Shown here: positions 1 to 6,657 of the stretch, piece after piece
Layout of the letters: every line of letters begins with the position of its first letter
Position numbering within the stretch: the stretch's first letter is position 1
NCBI GenBank assembly: GCA_031259645.1
Contig: JAIRLC010000132.1
Location: 1-7,871, forward strand
DNA length: 7,871 nucleotides
Reading direction: 5' to 3'
Source of the DNA: Prevotellaceae bacterium
GTDB lineage: Bacteria; Bacteroidota; Bacteroidia; Bacteroidales; UBA932
Made by a program: the position numbers and the translations under genes
Notes under the pieces: model-generated
What the model was told of the DNA's origin: nothing
The model's input: only the letters and a program-made list of their open reading frames with translations
Databases searched by the model: none

Positions 1-377
1 CCGCCCGATATGGCGCATGCCCCCATAGCGATTACATACTTCGGCTCCGCCATTTGGTCGTAAAGGCGTTTGAGCACCGGCGCCATTTTATGCACAATGG
101 TTCCGGCTACCATAATAAAATCAGCTTGGCGCGGACTGGCGCGGGTCACTTCAAACCCAAACCGGGAAAAGTCGTAGCGGGCAGCGCCCACCGACATGTA
201 TTCAATACCGCAGCAACTGGTGGCAAACGTCAGCGGCCACAATGAATTGGAGCGCCCCCAATTTATCAACTGGTCGAGACTGCCCATAATAATATTTGTG
301 CCAGCGGCGCGAAGTTGTTCCAAGGCCTCGTTATCCTTGAAATCTTCATATTTCATCGATTTAATTTTTACTTCCAT
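1..377 (-). CDS. nuoB: NADH-quinone oxidoreductase subunit B (NuoB), 3' end outside the window
   Basis: Encodes the complex I subunit that carries the terminal 4Fe-4S cluster N2 and passes electrons to quinone in the peripheral arm at the inner membrane. I translated the minus strand from ATG at 377; 125 residues are visible and the frame stays open to the window edge. The adjacent cysteine pair in SCCGIEY (residues 55-56) and the cysteine in MGACAISGG (residue 121) are three of the four N2 ligands known for the family; the fourth should lie beyond the edge. [14 protein letters not shown] and [11 protein letters not shown] are also typical NuoB segments. The start is supported by AAGGAG seven bases upstream; a second in-frame ATG at codon 8 is less well placed. 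The gene overlaps the end of nuoA by 10 bases, so translational coupling is likely. Identification is very secure. Confidence 0.96.
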   Translation of the reverse strand, partial: MEVKIKSMKYEDFKDNEALEQLRAAGTNIIMGSLDQLINWGRSNSLWPLTFATSCCGIEYMSVGAARYDFSRFGFEVTRASPRQADFIMVAGTIVHKMAPVLKRLYDQMAEPKYVIAMGACAISG

Positions 378-718
378 TCCAAAGCTCCTTTTTTCCATGC
401 ATACGCCAATCCAAGAATTAAAACCACTAAAAAGAACAATACAGTGATAAGCCCATCCACGCCCATTGCCCTGACGGATGCCGCCCATGGGAAGAGCAGC
501 ACGGTTTCTACATCAAACAGCAGAAATAAAATGGCAAACAGGTAATACCCCGCATGAAACTGCATCCATGAATGGCCGCGCGTAGGAATACCACATTCGT
601 AGGCTTCTGCTTTCTGCTTATTATAAGAACGCGGGGAAATGAGCCGCGCAATCACCATAGCAGCAACCACCAATGCTATTGCCGTTAGTAAAACCACTAA
701 AAATAAGGATAAATTCAT
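368..718 (-). CDS. nuoA: NADH-quinone oxidoreductase subunit A (NuoA)
   Basis: Small membrane subunit of complex I, at the junction of the membrane arm and the peripheral arm near the quinone site. The 116-residue product has three hydrophobic segments at about 3-25, 57-79 and 88-108. Family hallmarks are visible: YECG at 40-43 in the first loop, FDVE at 68-71 followed by LLFPWA in the second helix, and [10 protein letters not shown] near the C-terminus. Length is normal for NuoA. The frame could be extended upstream to an ATG at 820, but the family N-terminus begins at the chosen MNLSLF and a promoter lies at 745-775, so the longer version would start upstream of its own promoter. No Shine-Dalgarno motif precedes the start; the leader is A/T-rich. 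It is the first gene of a leftward nuo operon and overlaps nuoB. Confidence 0.95.
   Translation of the reverse strand: MNLSLFLVVLLTAIALVVAAMVIARLISPRSYNKQKAEAYECGIPTRGHSWMQFHAGYYLFAILFLLFDVETVLLFPWAASVRAMGVDGLITVLFFLVVLILGLAYAWKKGALEWK
385..390 (-). promoter_or_regulatory. Ribosome binding site of nuoB
   Basis: Reads AAGGAG on the minus strand, seven bases before the nuoB ATG at 377, and lies inside the nuoA reading frame. It is a strong Shine-Dalgarno match, unlike most genes in this window, and fixes the nuoB start. A strong internal site fits reinitiation by ribosomes finishing nuoA. Confidence 0.75.
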
Positions 719-744
719 AATGCTGAAATAAATAATTTTGTGCG

Positions 745-775
745 CAAAGGTAACTGTTTTTTTGTACATTGACAA
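745..775 (-). promoter_or_regulatory. Bacteroidota-type housekeeping promoter for nuoAB
   Basis: On the minus strand a TTG (-33 element, plus-strand 773-775) is followed after 20 bases by TACCTTTG (-7 element, plus-strand 745-752), a full match to TAnnTTTG. Transcription would start near 738-741, giving a leader of about 20 bases before the nuoA ATG at 718. The spacing equals that of the divergent exb promoter. This is inferred from consensus only. Confidence 0.75.
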
Positions 776-859
776 GGGTTCCTGCGCGTGGATACCAAAC
801 ATTATAATTTTCATTTCCATGTAACCCTAAAATAGCATTTTTATAAAACATTATTTATC

Positions 860-898
860 AATATACTAAAAAATGTATTATTATTTTAACAGTATATT
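860..898. repeat. 8-bp inverted repeat next to the exb promoter
   Basis: AATATACT at 860-867 is the exact reverse complement of AGTATATT at 891-898, with 23 bases between. The right arm ends two bases before the -33 region of the exbB promoter. It could be an operator or activator site, but the region is so A/T-rich that a chance match is quite possible. Confidence 0.3.
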
Positions 899-900
899 TA

Positions 901-933
901 TTTTGCTAATATCAAAAAAAAGTTATAACTTTG
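901..933 (+). promoter_or_regulatory. Bacteroidota-type housekeeping promoter for the exb-tonB operon
   Basis: TTTTG at 901-905 serves as -33 element and TAACTTTG at 926-933 is a complete match to the TAnnTTTG -7 element, separated by 20 bases. Transcription would start at about 937-940, leaving a leader of about 55 bases before the exbB ATG. No other equally good match was seen on this strand between 719 and 994. It should drive exbB and the tightly packed genes after it. Confidence 0.8.
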
Positions 934-951
934 GTCGCTTTATGAAAATCG

Positions 952-971
952 TATAAAATCTAACTTTTATA
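952..971 (+). repeat. Small A/T-only hairpin in the exbB leader
   Basis: TATAAAA at 952-958 pairs with TTTTATA at 965-971 around a six-base loop, TCTAAC. It lies in the predicted untranslated leader of exbB, about 23 bases before the start codon. With only A-U pairs the stem would be weak, so a role in translation or message stability is speculative. Confidence 0.3.
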
Positions 972-994
972 AAAACAAGAAAAATTTAAATATC

Positions 995-1813
995 ATGAAA
1001 AAAACTGAAAATCAAAAAGGAAAAAATGCAAAAAAGAGAATAGGAATTTCCGCATTCCCTATCATTATTCTCTGCTTTTTATTGGCGCTCATCGTATATG
1101 AGTTTGTGTACGGTAACCCGGAAAACTTTATGAATGGTGACCCGAATAACCATCCGTTACCCGGAAACCTGTTGGGGACTATTTATAAAGGTGGCGTTAT
1201 TGTACCGGTTATCCAAACCCTTTTGTTTACTGTAATAGTATTGAGTATCGAGCGTTTTATTGCCATAACTAAATCCAAAGGAAAGAAAAACCTGCAACAA
1301 TTTGTAACCAAAGTGAAGAGTGCATTAGACGCCAATAATGTGGAAGAAGCCGGCTCACTTTGTGATGCACAAAAAGGAAGCGTAGCCAATGTAGTAAAAA
1401 GTTCTTTGAGAACCTACGTAGAAGTAAGCGCAAACCCGCAATTAACAAAAGAAGAAAGGCAATTGGCGCTTCGTAAAGACCTTGAAGAAGCGACCATGCT
1501 GGAACTTCCTTCCATGGAACAAAATTTACCGGTTATTGCCACCATTACCACGTTGGGAACATTGATGGGACTGTTGGGTACCGTTATCGGGATGATCAGG
1601 TCATTTGCCGCTTTGGCCGGCGCCGGCGGAACAGACTCTATCGCCCTTTCCACAGGTATTTCGGAAGCGTTGGTTAATACGGCATTCGGTATCGCCACAG
1701 GTGCGTGTGCGGTAATTTCCTACAACTTCTTCACTACAAAAATTGATGGTATTACCCACAGTATTGATGAAATAGGCGCATACTTGGTACAAACTTTTTC
1801 CGGAAACAAATAA
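995..1813 (+). CDS. exbB: MotA/TolQ/ExbB-family proton channel protein
   Basis: Forms the pentameric inner-membrane channel that, with ExbD, converts proton-motive force into movement of TonB. The 272-residue product has hydrophobic segments at about 20-38, 67-90, 178-206 and 222-246, with a cytoplasmic domain at about 92-175 between the second and third. The signature stretch runs from TLGTLMGLLGTVIGM (186-200) through GISEALVNTAFGIATG (221-236), which lines the channel in this family. The classical E. coli ExbB has three membrane helices; the segment at 20-38 is an extra N-terminal one, followed by a short Asn/Pro-rich loop (41-60). The start ATG has no Shine-Dalgarno, only an A-rich leader, as is common in Bacteroidota. 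It is the first gene of the operon, with the promoter at 901-933. The family call is secure; ExbB rather than TolQ follows from the downstream TonB. Confidence 0.93.
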   Translation: MKKTENQKGKNAKKRIGISAFPIIILCFLLALIVYEFVYGNPENFMNGDPNNHPLPGNLLGTIYKGGVIVPVIQTLLFTVIVLSIERFIAITKSKGKKNLQQFVTKVKSALDANNVEEAGSLCDAQKGSVANVVKSSLRTYVEVSANPQLTKEERQLALRKDLEEATMLELPSMEQNLPVIATITTLGTLMGLLGTVIGMIRSFAALAGAGGTDSIALSTGISEALVNTAFGIATGACAVISYNFFTTKIDGITHSIDEIGAYLVQTFSGNK

Positions 1814-1837
1814 TTTGCGCCCATTAAATTATCTGTT

Positions 1838-2440
1838 ATGAGTAAAAAAATCAAGAAAAAGTCCACCTTTATTGATATGACTGCCATGAGTGACGTGACA
1901 GTGCTGTTGTTGACTTTCTTTATGTTGACCTCGACTTTCGTGCAGAAAGAGCCGGTGCAGGTGAATCCGCCGCAATCCGTGTCCGAGATCAAAATACCGG
2001 AAACCAACATCGTATCAATATTGATAGAGCCCAACGGCAAGGTGTTCATGTCGCTCGACAAACAGCCTGACCGGTGGGAAGTATTAAAAAAGATGGGTGA
2101 AAGCTACAACATCAATTTCACTGAAGAGGAACTGAAGAAATTCAGCCTGGCCCCTTCTTTCGGCGCACCTATTCAAGGCATGAAGCAATTTCTTGGCCTG
2201 CCGTCGGAGGAACAAGATAAAATAATTATGGATCTCGGTATTCCCTGCGACAGCACCAACAATCAATTCAGAGAGTGGATGCGGCTTGCACGGGAAGTAA
2301 ATAAAAATTTAGTGATCGCTATCAAAGCCGATCAGAACACGCCGTATCCTATGATAAGAGACATCATGAACACACTTCAGGATTTAAGGGAAAATCGGTA
2401 TAACCTGATTACTTCCTTAAAAAACATGCCTGAAATATAA
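1838..2440 (+). CDS. exbD: ExbD/TolR-family biopolymer transport protein, first copy
   Basis: Stator partner of ExbB: a short cytoplasmic N-terminus, one membrane helix inside the ExbB pore, and a periplasmic domain. In the 200-residue product the helix spans about 16-34, and the conserved FIDMTAMSDVTVLLL stretch carries Asp19, which aligns with the proton-carrying Asp25 of E. coli ExbD. The periplasmic fold is recognisable from NIVSILIEPNGKVF (57-70) and from LVIAIKADQNTPY (158-170) with the following helix IRDIMNTLQDL. Between these two halves, at about 78-145, sits an extra mostly helical stretch that makes it longer than the roughly 140-residue E. coli protein. It starts 24 bases after exbB without a clear Shine-Dalgarno. 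Together with the next gene it makes a pair of unequal ExbD subunits. Confidence 0.92.
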   Translation: MSKKIKKKSTFIDMTAMSDVTVLLLTFFMLTSTFVQKEPVQVNPPQSVSEIKIPETNIVSILIEPNGKVFMSLDKQPDRWEVLKKMGESYNINFTEEELKKFSLAPSFGAPIQGMKQFLGLPSEEQDKIIMDLGIPCDSTNNQFREWMRLAREVNKNLVIAIKADQNTPYPMIRDIMNTLQDLRENRYNLITSLKNMPEI

Positions 2441-2443
2441 AAC

Positions 2444-2447
2444 AGGA
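2444..2447 (+). promoter_or_regulatory. Ribosome binding site of the second exbD
   Basis: AGGA lies eight bases before the ATG at 2456, in the 15-base gap after the first exbD stop. It supports the chosen start of the second copy. Confidence 0.55.
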
Positions 2448-2455
2448 ATTAGATT

Positions 2456-3124
2456 ATGGCAGAAATTCAACAAAAAGATGATGGTGGCGGCAAAAAGGGT
2501 AAGCAGAAGAAATTCAATATCCACGTGGATTTCACGCCTATGGTGGATATGAACATGCTGCTCATCACCTTTTTCATGCTCTGTACGACAATGAGCAAAC
2601 CGCAAACTATGGAAATCAGCATGCCGAGAAAGGACGTGGTCAGTGAAGATGAACAGGAAAAAATAAAGGCGTCAAACGCTATCACGGTCTTGCTGGGAAA
2701 AGACGATAAAGTATATTATTACTTTGGCGAACCCACTTATGACGATCCCGATTTGCTTAAAGAAACAGACTTCTCTGGAGAAGGATTACGGACAATACTG
2801 TTAGGGCGCAATCAGGAAGTGGTGCAACAAATGAAAGAACTAAAAGCGAAAAGAGAAAAACTGGAAGTGACGCTCGAACAATATAAGGAACAATCCATAG
2901 AGATTAAGAAAAACAAAAATTCTCCTGTGGTATTGATTAAAGCTTCCGATTTCTCGACCTACAAAAACTTGATTGATGCGCTGGATGAAATGCAAATATG
3001 CAATATCGGACGTTATGCCATTGTGGACATTGTGGCCGGCGACCTGCGCCTGTTGCAAGACCTGACACATGATGGCTATGCCCCTGAATTGAAAGAAGAA
3101 ATAATATATAAAGAAAAACAATAA
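2456..3124 (+). CDS. exbD: ExbD/TolR-family biopolymer transport protein, second copy
   Basis: Second ExbD-like subunit, 222 residues, clearly diverged from the first. A basic Gly/Lys-rich cytoplasmic tail (8-19) leads into FTPMVDMNMLLITFFML (26-42), whose Asp31 aligns with the essential membrane aspartate of the family. The periplasmic part has ITVLLGKDDKVYYYFG (76-91), then an insertion rich in charged residues, with a Lys/Glu heptad-like helix at about 119-153 that may form a coiled coil. The second half of the ExbD fold follows: SPVVLIKASDFSTYKNLIDALDEM (156-179). A short tail, about 193-222, extends past the usual end. It begins 15 bases after the first copy and ends six bases before tonB. 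Whether the two ExbDs sit in one complex or in alternative complexes cannot be told from sequence. Confidence 0.91.
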   Translation: MAEIQQKDDGGGKKGKQKKFNIHVDFTPMVDMNMLLITFFMLCTTMSKPQTMEISMPRKDVVSEDEQEKIKASNAITVLLGKDDKVYYYFGEPTYDDPDLLKETDFSGEGLRTILLGRNQEVVQQMKELKAKREKLEVTLEQYKEQSIEIKKNKNSPVVLIKASDFSTYKNLIDALDEMQICNIGRYAIVDIVAGDLRLLQDLTHDGYAPELKEEIIYKEKQ

Positions 3125-3130
3125 GAAGAT

Positions 3131-3952
3131 ATGGCAAAGGATATTAACATAACCAGTAGAGAGTGGTGCGAGTTAGTCTTTGTGGGAAAAAACAAAGGCT
3201 ATGGCGCGTATGCACTTCGTAAGGATTCATCCAAACGCCATATTATAGCATACATTGTAATTATTGCCTGTATTATATTTGTGATGCTTGCTCCTACTTT
3301 GGTAGAACTCCTGACTCCTGTGAAACAAGACACAGGAATTACCGAAGTAACGGCGTTATCGGATATTCAAATAGAACTGCCCGATGAAAATAAAATAGAA
3401 CAAGTGAACGTACCGCCTCCTCCGGCATTGAAAACGACGATTAAGTTCACGGCGCCCGTCATTAAAAAAGACGAAGAAGTGCCGGAAGAAGACATCAAGA
3501 CCCAAGAGGAATTGTTTGAAGCCAAGGCTGCTATTTCAATAGCCGACGTAAAAGGGAACGATGAAGATACAGGGAAGGATATTGCTGACCTTGACGAACA
3601 CCGGCTCATTGTAGAACAAAAGGACGAGGTATTTCTGGTAGGCTCGGTAGAGCAAAATCCCGAATTTCCGGGCGGACAGGAAGCCATGATGAAATGGATT
3701 TATAACGAATTGAAATATCCGGTTATCGCAATGGAAATGGGTATTGGAGGTCGTGTTACTGTGTCGTTCGTAGTGGGAAAAGACGGTTCAATACGCGATA
3801 TAGCCATCATGCGCGGGGTTGACGCCTCGCTGGATAAAGAAGCGGTGCGCGTGGTGTCGAAAATGCCCAAATGGATTCCCGGACGACAAGGAGGAAACCC
3901 TGTATCTGTTAAATTTATGTTGCCTATTGTATTCAAAATGCAACAACGGTAA
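3131..3952 (+). CDS. tonB: TonB-family energy transducer
   Basis: Transmits energy from the ExbB-ExbD motor across the periplasm to outer-membrane TonB-dependent transporters. The 273-residue product starts with a cytoplasmic stretch containing NKGYGAYALRK (21-31), a segment typical of Bacteroidota TonB proteins. One membrane helix follows at about 38-58. The periplasmic linker, 62-175, has a single PPPP run (95-98) and is otherwise Glu/Asp/Lys-rich rather than a long Pro-Lys rod. The C-terminal TonB domain spans about 178-271: FPGGQEAMMKWIYNELKYP, then GGRVTVSFVVGKDGSI, then PKWIPGRQGGNPVSVKFMLP. The domain is complete. The gene follows exbD by six bases with only a weak AAGAAG before the ATG. 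Its target transporter is not encoded in the window. Confidence 0.93.
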   Translation: MAKDINITSREWCELVFVGKNKGYGAYALRKDSSKRHIIAYIVIIACIIFVMLAPTLVELLTPVKQDTGITEVTALSDIQIELPDENKIEQVNVPPPPALKTTIKFTAPVIKKDEEVPEEDIKTQEELFEAKAAISIADVKGNDEDTGKDIADLDEHRLIVEQKDEVFLVGSVEQNPEFPGGQEAMMKWIYNELKYPVIAMEMGIGGRVTVSFVVGKDGSIRDIAIMRGVDASLDKEAVRVVSKMPKWIPGRQGGNPVSVKFMLPIVFKMQQR

Positions 3953-3962
3953 TTTATAACGC

Positions 3963-4910
3963 ATGACTGTACGGTATTATCAGATAAGCTGTCTTTTAAT
4001 CTGCTTGTTGTTGGTTGCATGCCGTGGGAAAAAACCGGGAACACCTGATGACACGCTGTTTAGCGGTGTAATCAGGATAGCTGCCGATGAAACATTATCT
4101 CCTTTTGTACAAGAGGAGATAAATGTTTTTGAAATGCAATACCCGATGGCCGGTATCGTTCCTCGCTACACCAACGAAGTAGAAGCAATGAATTTATTGT
4201 TGCAGGATAGCGTACGTCTGGTTGTTGCCACGCGACCTTTAACTTCTGAAGAAATTATCACTTTTCAAAACCGGAAATTCTTTCCGAAATCCATAAAGAT
4301 CGCCACAGACGGCATTGCGTTGATCACACACAAACAAAACCCCGATTCTATCATCAACGTGGCCGGACTGCGGCAAATATTTTCCGGACAAGTATCGCGG
4401 TGGGAACAATTGTTCCCCACATCCAAATCCCGCCCCCTACATATCGTGTATGACCATCCGAACTCAAGCACGGTGCGCTATGTGCTGGATTCCATTTGTC
4501 CGGGACAATCATTATCCGACCGCTCCTACGCCGCCGGAACAAACCGGAAAGTCATAGAGTACGTAGCACAAACCCCCAATGCCTTGGGCGTTATCGGCGT
4601 AAACTGGATCAGCGAAGAATATGATTCGTTGAGCAGGGAGTTCCTATCCGAAGTCCAAGTCATGCGGGTAAGCCGTGAAGAAATACCTACACGGAAAAAT
4701 AGTTTTCAGCCCTACCAATACTATCTTTACACCGGGCAATATCCATTGACGCGAAACATATACATCAATTTAAACGATCCCCGAAGTGGATTACCGACCG
4801 GATTAACATCTTTTATCACTGCTTCAAGAGGACAACGGATTATCCTCAAGGCAGGATTATTACCGGCCACAATGCCTGTAAATATAGTAAACATAAGAAA
4901 TGAATTTTAA
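3963..4910 (+). CDS. PstS-like periplasmic substrate-binding lipoprotein
   Basis: A 315-residue exported protein of the PstS/phosphate-binding periplasmic protein superfamily. Residues 9-20 form a hydrophobic signal ending in LVAC, so Cys20 is the probable lipid-attached residue. The fold is recognisable in order: GVIRIAADETLSPFV (35-49), VVATRPLTSEE (87-97), IKIATDGIALITHKQNP (111-127), LRQIFSGQVSRW (136-147), PNSSTVRYVLD (166-176), ALGVIGVNWI (207-216), and ASRGQRIILKAGLLP (287-301). By eye, positions equivalent to the phosphate ligands Asp56 and Arg135 of E. coli PstS fall on Thr90 and Asp164, and the SGT motif reads SST, so phosphate may not be the ligand. No pstC, pstA or pstB is present; instead the gene is 10 bases after tonB and 15 bases before a TPR gene. 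Family assignment is good; function is unresolved. Confidence 0.82.
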   Translation: MTVRYYQISCLLICLLLVACRGKKPGTPDDTLFSGVIRIAADETLSPFVQEEINVFEMQYPMAGIVPRYTNEVEAMNLLLQDSVRLVVATRPLTSEEIITFQNRKFFPKSIKIATDGIALITHKQNPDSIINVAGLRQIFSGQVSRWEQLFPTSKSRPLHIVYDHPNSSTVRYVLDSICPGQSLSDRSYAAGTNRKVIEYVAQTPNALGVIGVNWISEEYDSLSREFLSEVQVMRVSREEIPTRKNSFQPYQYYLYTGQYPLTRNIYINLNDPRSGLPTGLTSFITASRGQRIILKAGLLPATMPVNIVNIRNEF

Positions 4911-4925
4911 AATTAGAATATAGTT

Positions 4926-6620
4926 ATGAAGACATTAAAAATAATAAGCTGTGCCTGTTTTGTATTGGCAAGTTGGACGTGTATGGCGGATAACCGTACC
5001 GGCATTAATTTATACGAATCGGGGATGTACCGCACTGCAAAAGTATTTTTTCTAAAGCAGTGGAACAATGGGAATGCCTCGCCGGAAGAAAAAGCAGAAA
5101 CATGCTATTATTTGGGTGAAGTTTATTTGAAATTAAATCGACCCGATTCGGCTTTTTTCTATTATAGCAAAGGCCTGGAAGCGTCTGCTACCGACCCGTT
5201 CAACAAAATAGGAACGACAAAATTGTCCTTGAAAGAATCTTCTTCAAAAGGAACTTTGACGAAAGAAACGAAAAAAGCAATAGAAGAGGCTTTCAATAAT
5301 GCTATTAAAACAAATAAAAAAGATGTGAGAATCCTGTTGGCTGTGGCGGAAGCATACGCCTACGCCGGGGACTACGACAAAGCCGCCGAATATATCAAAC
5401 AGGCGAAAAAAGCAAATGCCAAAAGCGGATTACCCTACATGCTGGAAGGTGATATTGTGCTCTATAAAAATCAAGAAAATCGCGGAGATGCCGGCACCAA
5501 ATACGACAATGCCATCTATTTCTCCCCCGACCTTATAGGCGCCTACGTAAAGAGCGCCCGTATTTATATGCCGGTGAACAGCGCGGTGTCATTAGAAAAA
5601 TTAACCGCTATACAAAATATAGATCCGGCTTTTAACGGCCATTACCAACTGCTCAGTGAACTGTACGAAAGGCAAGGCAACATGAAACTTGCCGTACAAC
5701 ATTATACCAAATTTATTGACGACAAAAACTATGACGAAGAACATTCTCTCAAATATGCCGGCCTGCTTTACTTCGATAAACAATATGACAAAGTATTGCC
5801 GGTAGTGACTTCCGTATTGAAAAAACATCCCGACAATTTGGTGGCCAAGCGCCTGCATGCATACGCCCTGTCGAAAACACAATCGGGGCAGCAAAGTGTA
5901 GACGCCATCAAACGTTTTATGCAAACAGCGCCCAAAGACAGATTGATTTCATTAGATTATCAGACCTATGCAGAACAATTGGAAGCCAATAAACAATACG
6001 CCGAAGCGGCTGTAAATTATACGAAAGTCATACAATTAGACGATACAAAAAAAGACTTGCTAAAAGATATCGGCAACATGTATGAAAAAAATCATCAATC
6101 CGATTCTGCCATTTTTTACTATACGCTTTATTTGGATTTCATCGGACAACCCGATCCTGCCATTTATTTCAACATAGGACGCAATTATTACCACTTGGGA
6201 ACGGATTCGCTGAACACGCCGGAAAACAGGCTGGCGGCGCTCTACAAAGCGGATTCTACATTTACTAAAATTAAGGAACTTGCGCCGACGAGCTTTTTGG
6301 GACACTTCTGGCTCGCACGCACCAACTCCATGATTGATCCGGAAGCCTCGCAGGGATTGGCTAAGCCTTATTATGAAAAGGTCATCGAAATTTTGCTGGA
6401 TCAGGCCGACCGCTACAAAAAAGAACTGATCGAAAGCTACAAATATCTGGGTTATTATTACTATATGCAAGCCGATGCGATTATGAAGAAAAATAAGAAT
6501 AATCCCGATAAAGCAAGAAATGAATTTCTCACAGCAAAAGATTTCTTTTCAAAAGTACTGGAACTCAATCCTGACGATACTGTCGCAAAAGATGCCATTG
6601 AAGGTATTAAAATAAAATAG
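4926..6620 (+). CDS. Secreted tetratricopeptide-repeat (TPR) protein
   Basis: A 564-residue protein made almost entirely of helical TPR-like repeats, which normally form a superhelix that binds other proteins. The N-terminus (1-21) is a signal peptide with probable signal peptidase I cleavage after CMA at 19-21, placing the protein in the periplasm. Repeats can be drawn at about 55-88, 134-167, 168-202, 236-270, 271-304, 341-374, 375-409, 411-452 and 503-551; examples are AYAYAGDYDKAAEYIKQA, YAEQLEANKQYAEAAVNYTK and FFSKVLELNPDD. Repeats at 236-304 and 341-409 are the most regular. There is no catalytic domain or further membrane segment. It begins 15 bases after the PstS-like gene and is the last member of the tightly spaced cluster, so a scaffolding role alongside the TonB machine or the lipoprotein is plausible, but this is inference from position. 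Confidence 0.85.
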   Translation: MKTLKIISCACFVLASWTCMADNRTGINLYESGMYRTAKVFFLKQWNNGNASPEEKAETCYYLGEVYLKLNRPDSAFFYYSKGLEASATDPFNKIGTTKLSLKESSSKGTLTKETKKAIEEAFNNAIKTNKKDVRILLAVAEAYAYAGDYDKAAEYIKQAKKANAKSGLPYMLEGDIVLYKNQENRGDAGTKYDNAIYFSPDLIGAYVKSARIYMPVNSAVSLEKLTAIQNIDPAFNGHYQLLSELYERQGNMKLAVQHYTKFIDDKNYDEEHSLKYAGLLYFDKQYDKVLPVVTSVLKKHPDNLVAKRLHAYALSKTQSGQQSVDAIKRFMQTAPKDRLISLDYQTYAEQLEANKQYAEAAVNYTKVIQLDDTKKDLLKDIGNMYEKNHQSDSAIFYYTLYLDFIGQPDPAIYFNIGRNYYHLGTDSLNTPENRLAALYKADSTFTKIKELAPTSFLGHFWLARTNSMIDPEASQGLAKPYYEKVIEILLDQADRYKKELIESYKYLGYYYYMQADAIMKKNKNNPDKARNEFLTAKDFFSKVLELNPDDTVAKDAIEGIKIK

Positions 6621-6645
6621 GCACGCAAATCAACATGCGGTGGAC

Positions 6646-6649
6646 AGGA
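6646..6649 (+). promoter_or_regulatory. Ribosome binding site that decides the MFS gene start
   Basis: AGGA here lies eight bases before the ATG at 6658, and AAGGA at 6649-6653 overlaps it. Both fall inside the extension that a GTG start at 6640 would create, which favours the ATG. Confidence 0.5.
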
Positions 6650-6657
6650 AGGAAAGA

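Noticed and set aside
54..447. Plus-strand open frames across 54-447
   Set aside because: They lie opposite nuoB and nuoA, whose minus-strand translations match well-known families throughout; the plus-strand products show no recognisable features.
942..956. Four-codon open frame (ATG to TAA) in the exbB leader as a leader peptide
   Set aside because: It begins within a few bases of the predicted transcript start, has no ribosome-binding sequence, and such short frames are expected by chance in A/T-rich DNA.
961..968. TAACTTTT as a second -7 element for exbB
   Set aside because: It misses the final G of the consensus and has no TTG at a suitable distance upstream, unlike the match at 926-933.
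4926..4991. Lipoprotein signal in the TPR protein (Cys19)
   Set aside because: The residues before Cys19 are Ser-Trp-Thr, not a lipobox; CMA followed by Asp fits ordinary signal peptidase I cleavage better.
3963..6620. Phosphate uptake (pst) operon
   Set aside because: Only a PstS-like binding protein is present; the neighbouring genes are tonB and a TPR protein, with no permease or ATPase subunit.
6640..6657. GTG start at 6640 for the MFS transporter
   Set aside because: It would add only six polar residues, has no good ribosome-binding sequence, and the ATG at 6658 has AGGA at a good distance. It cannot be excluded.
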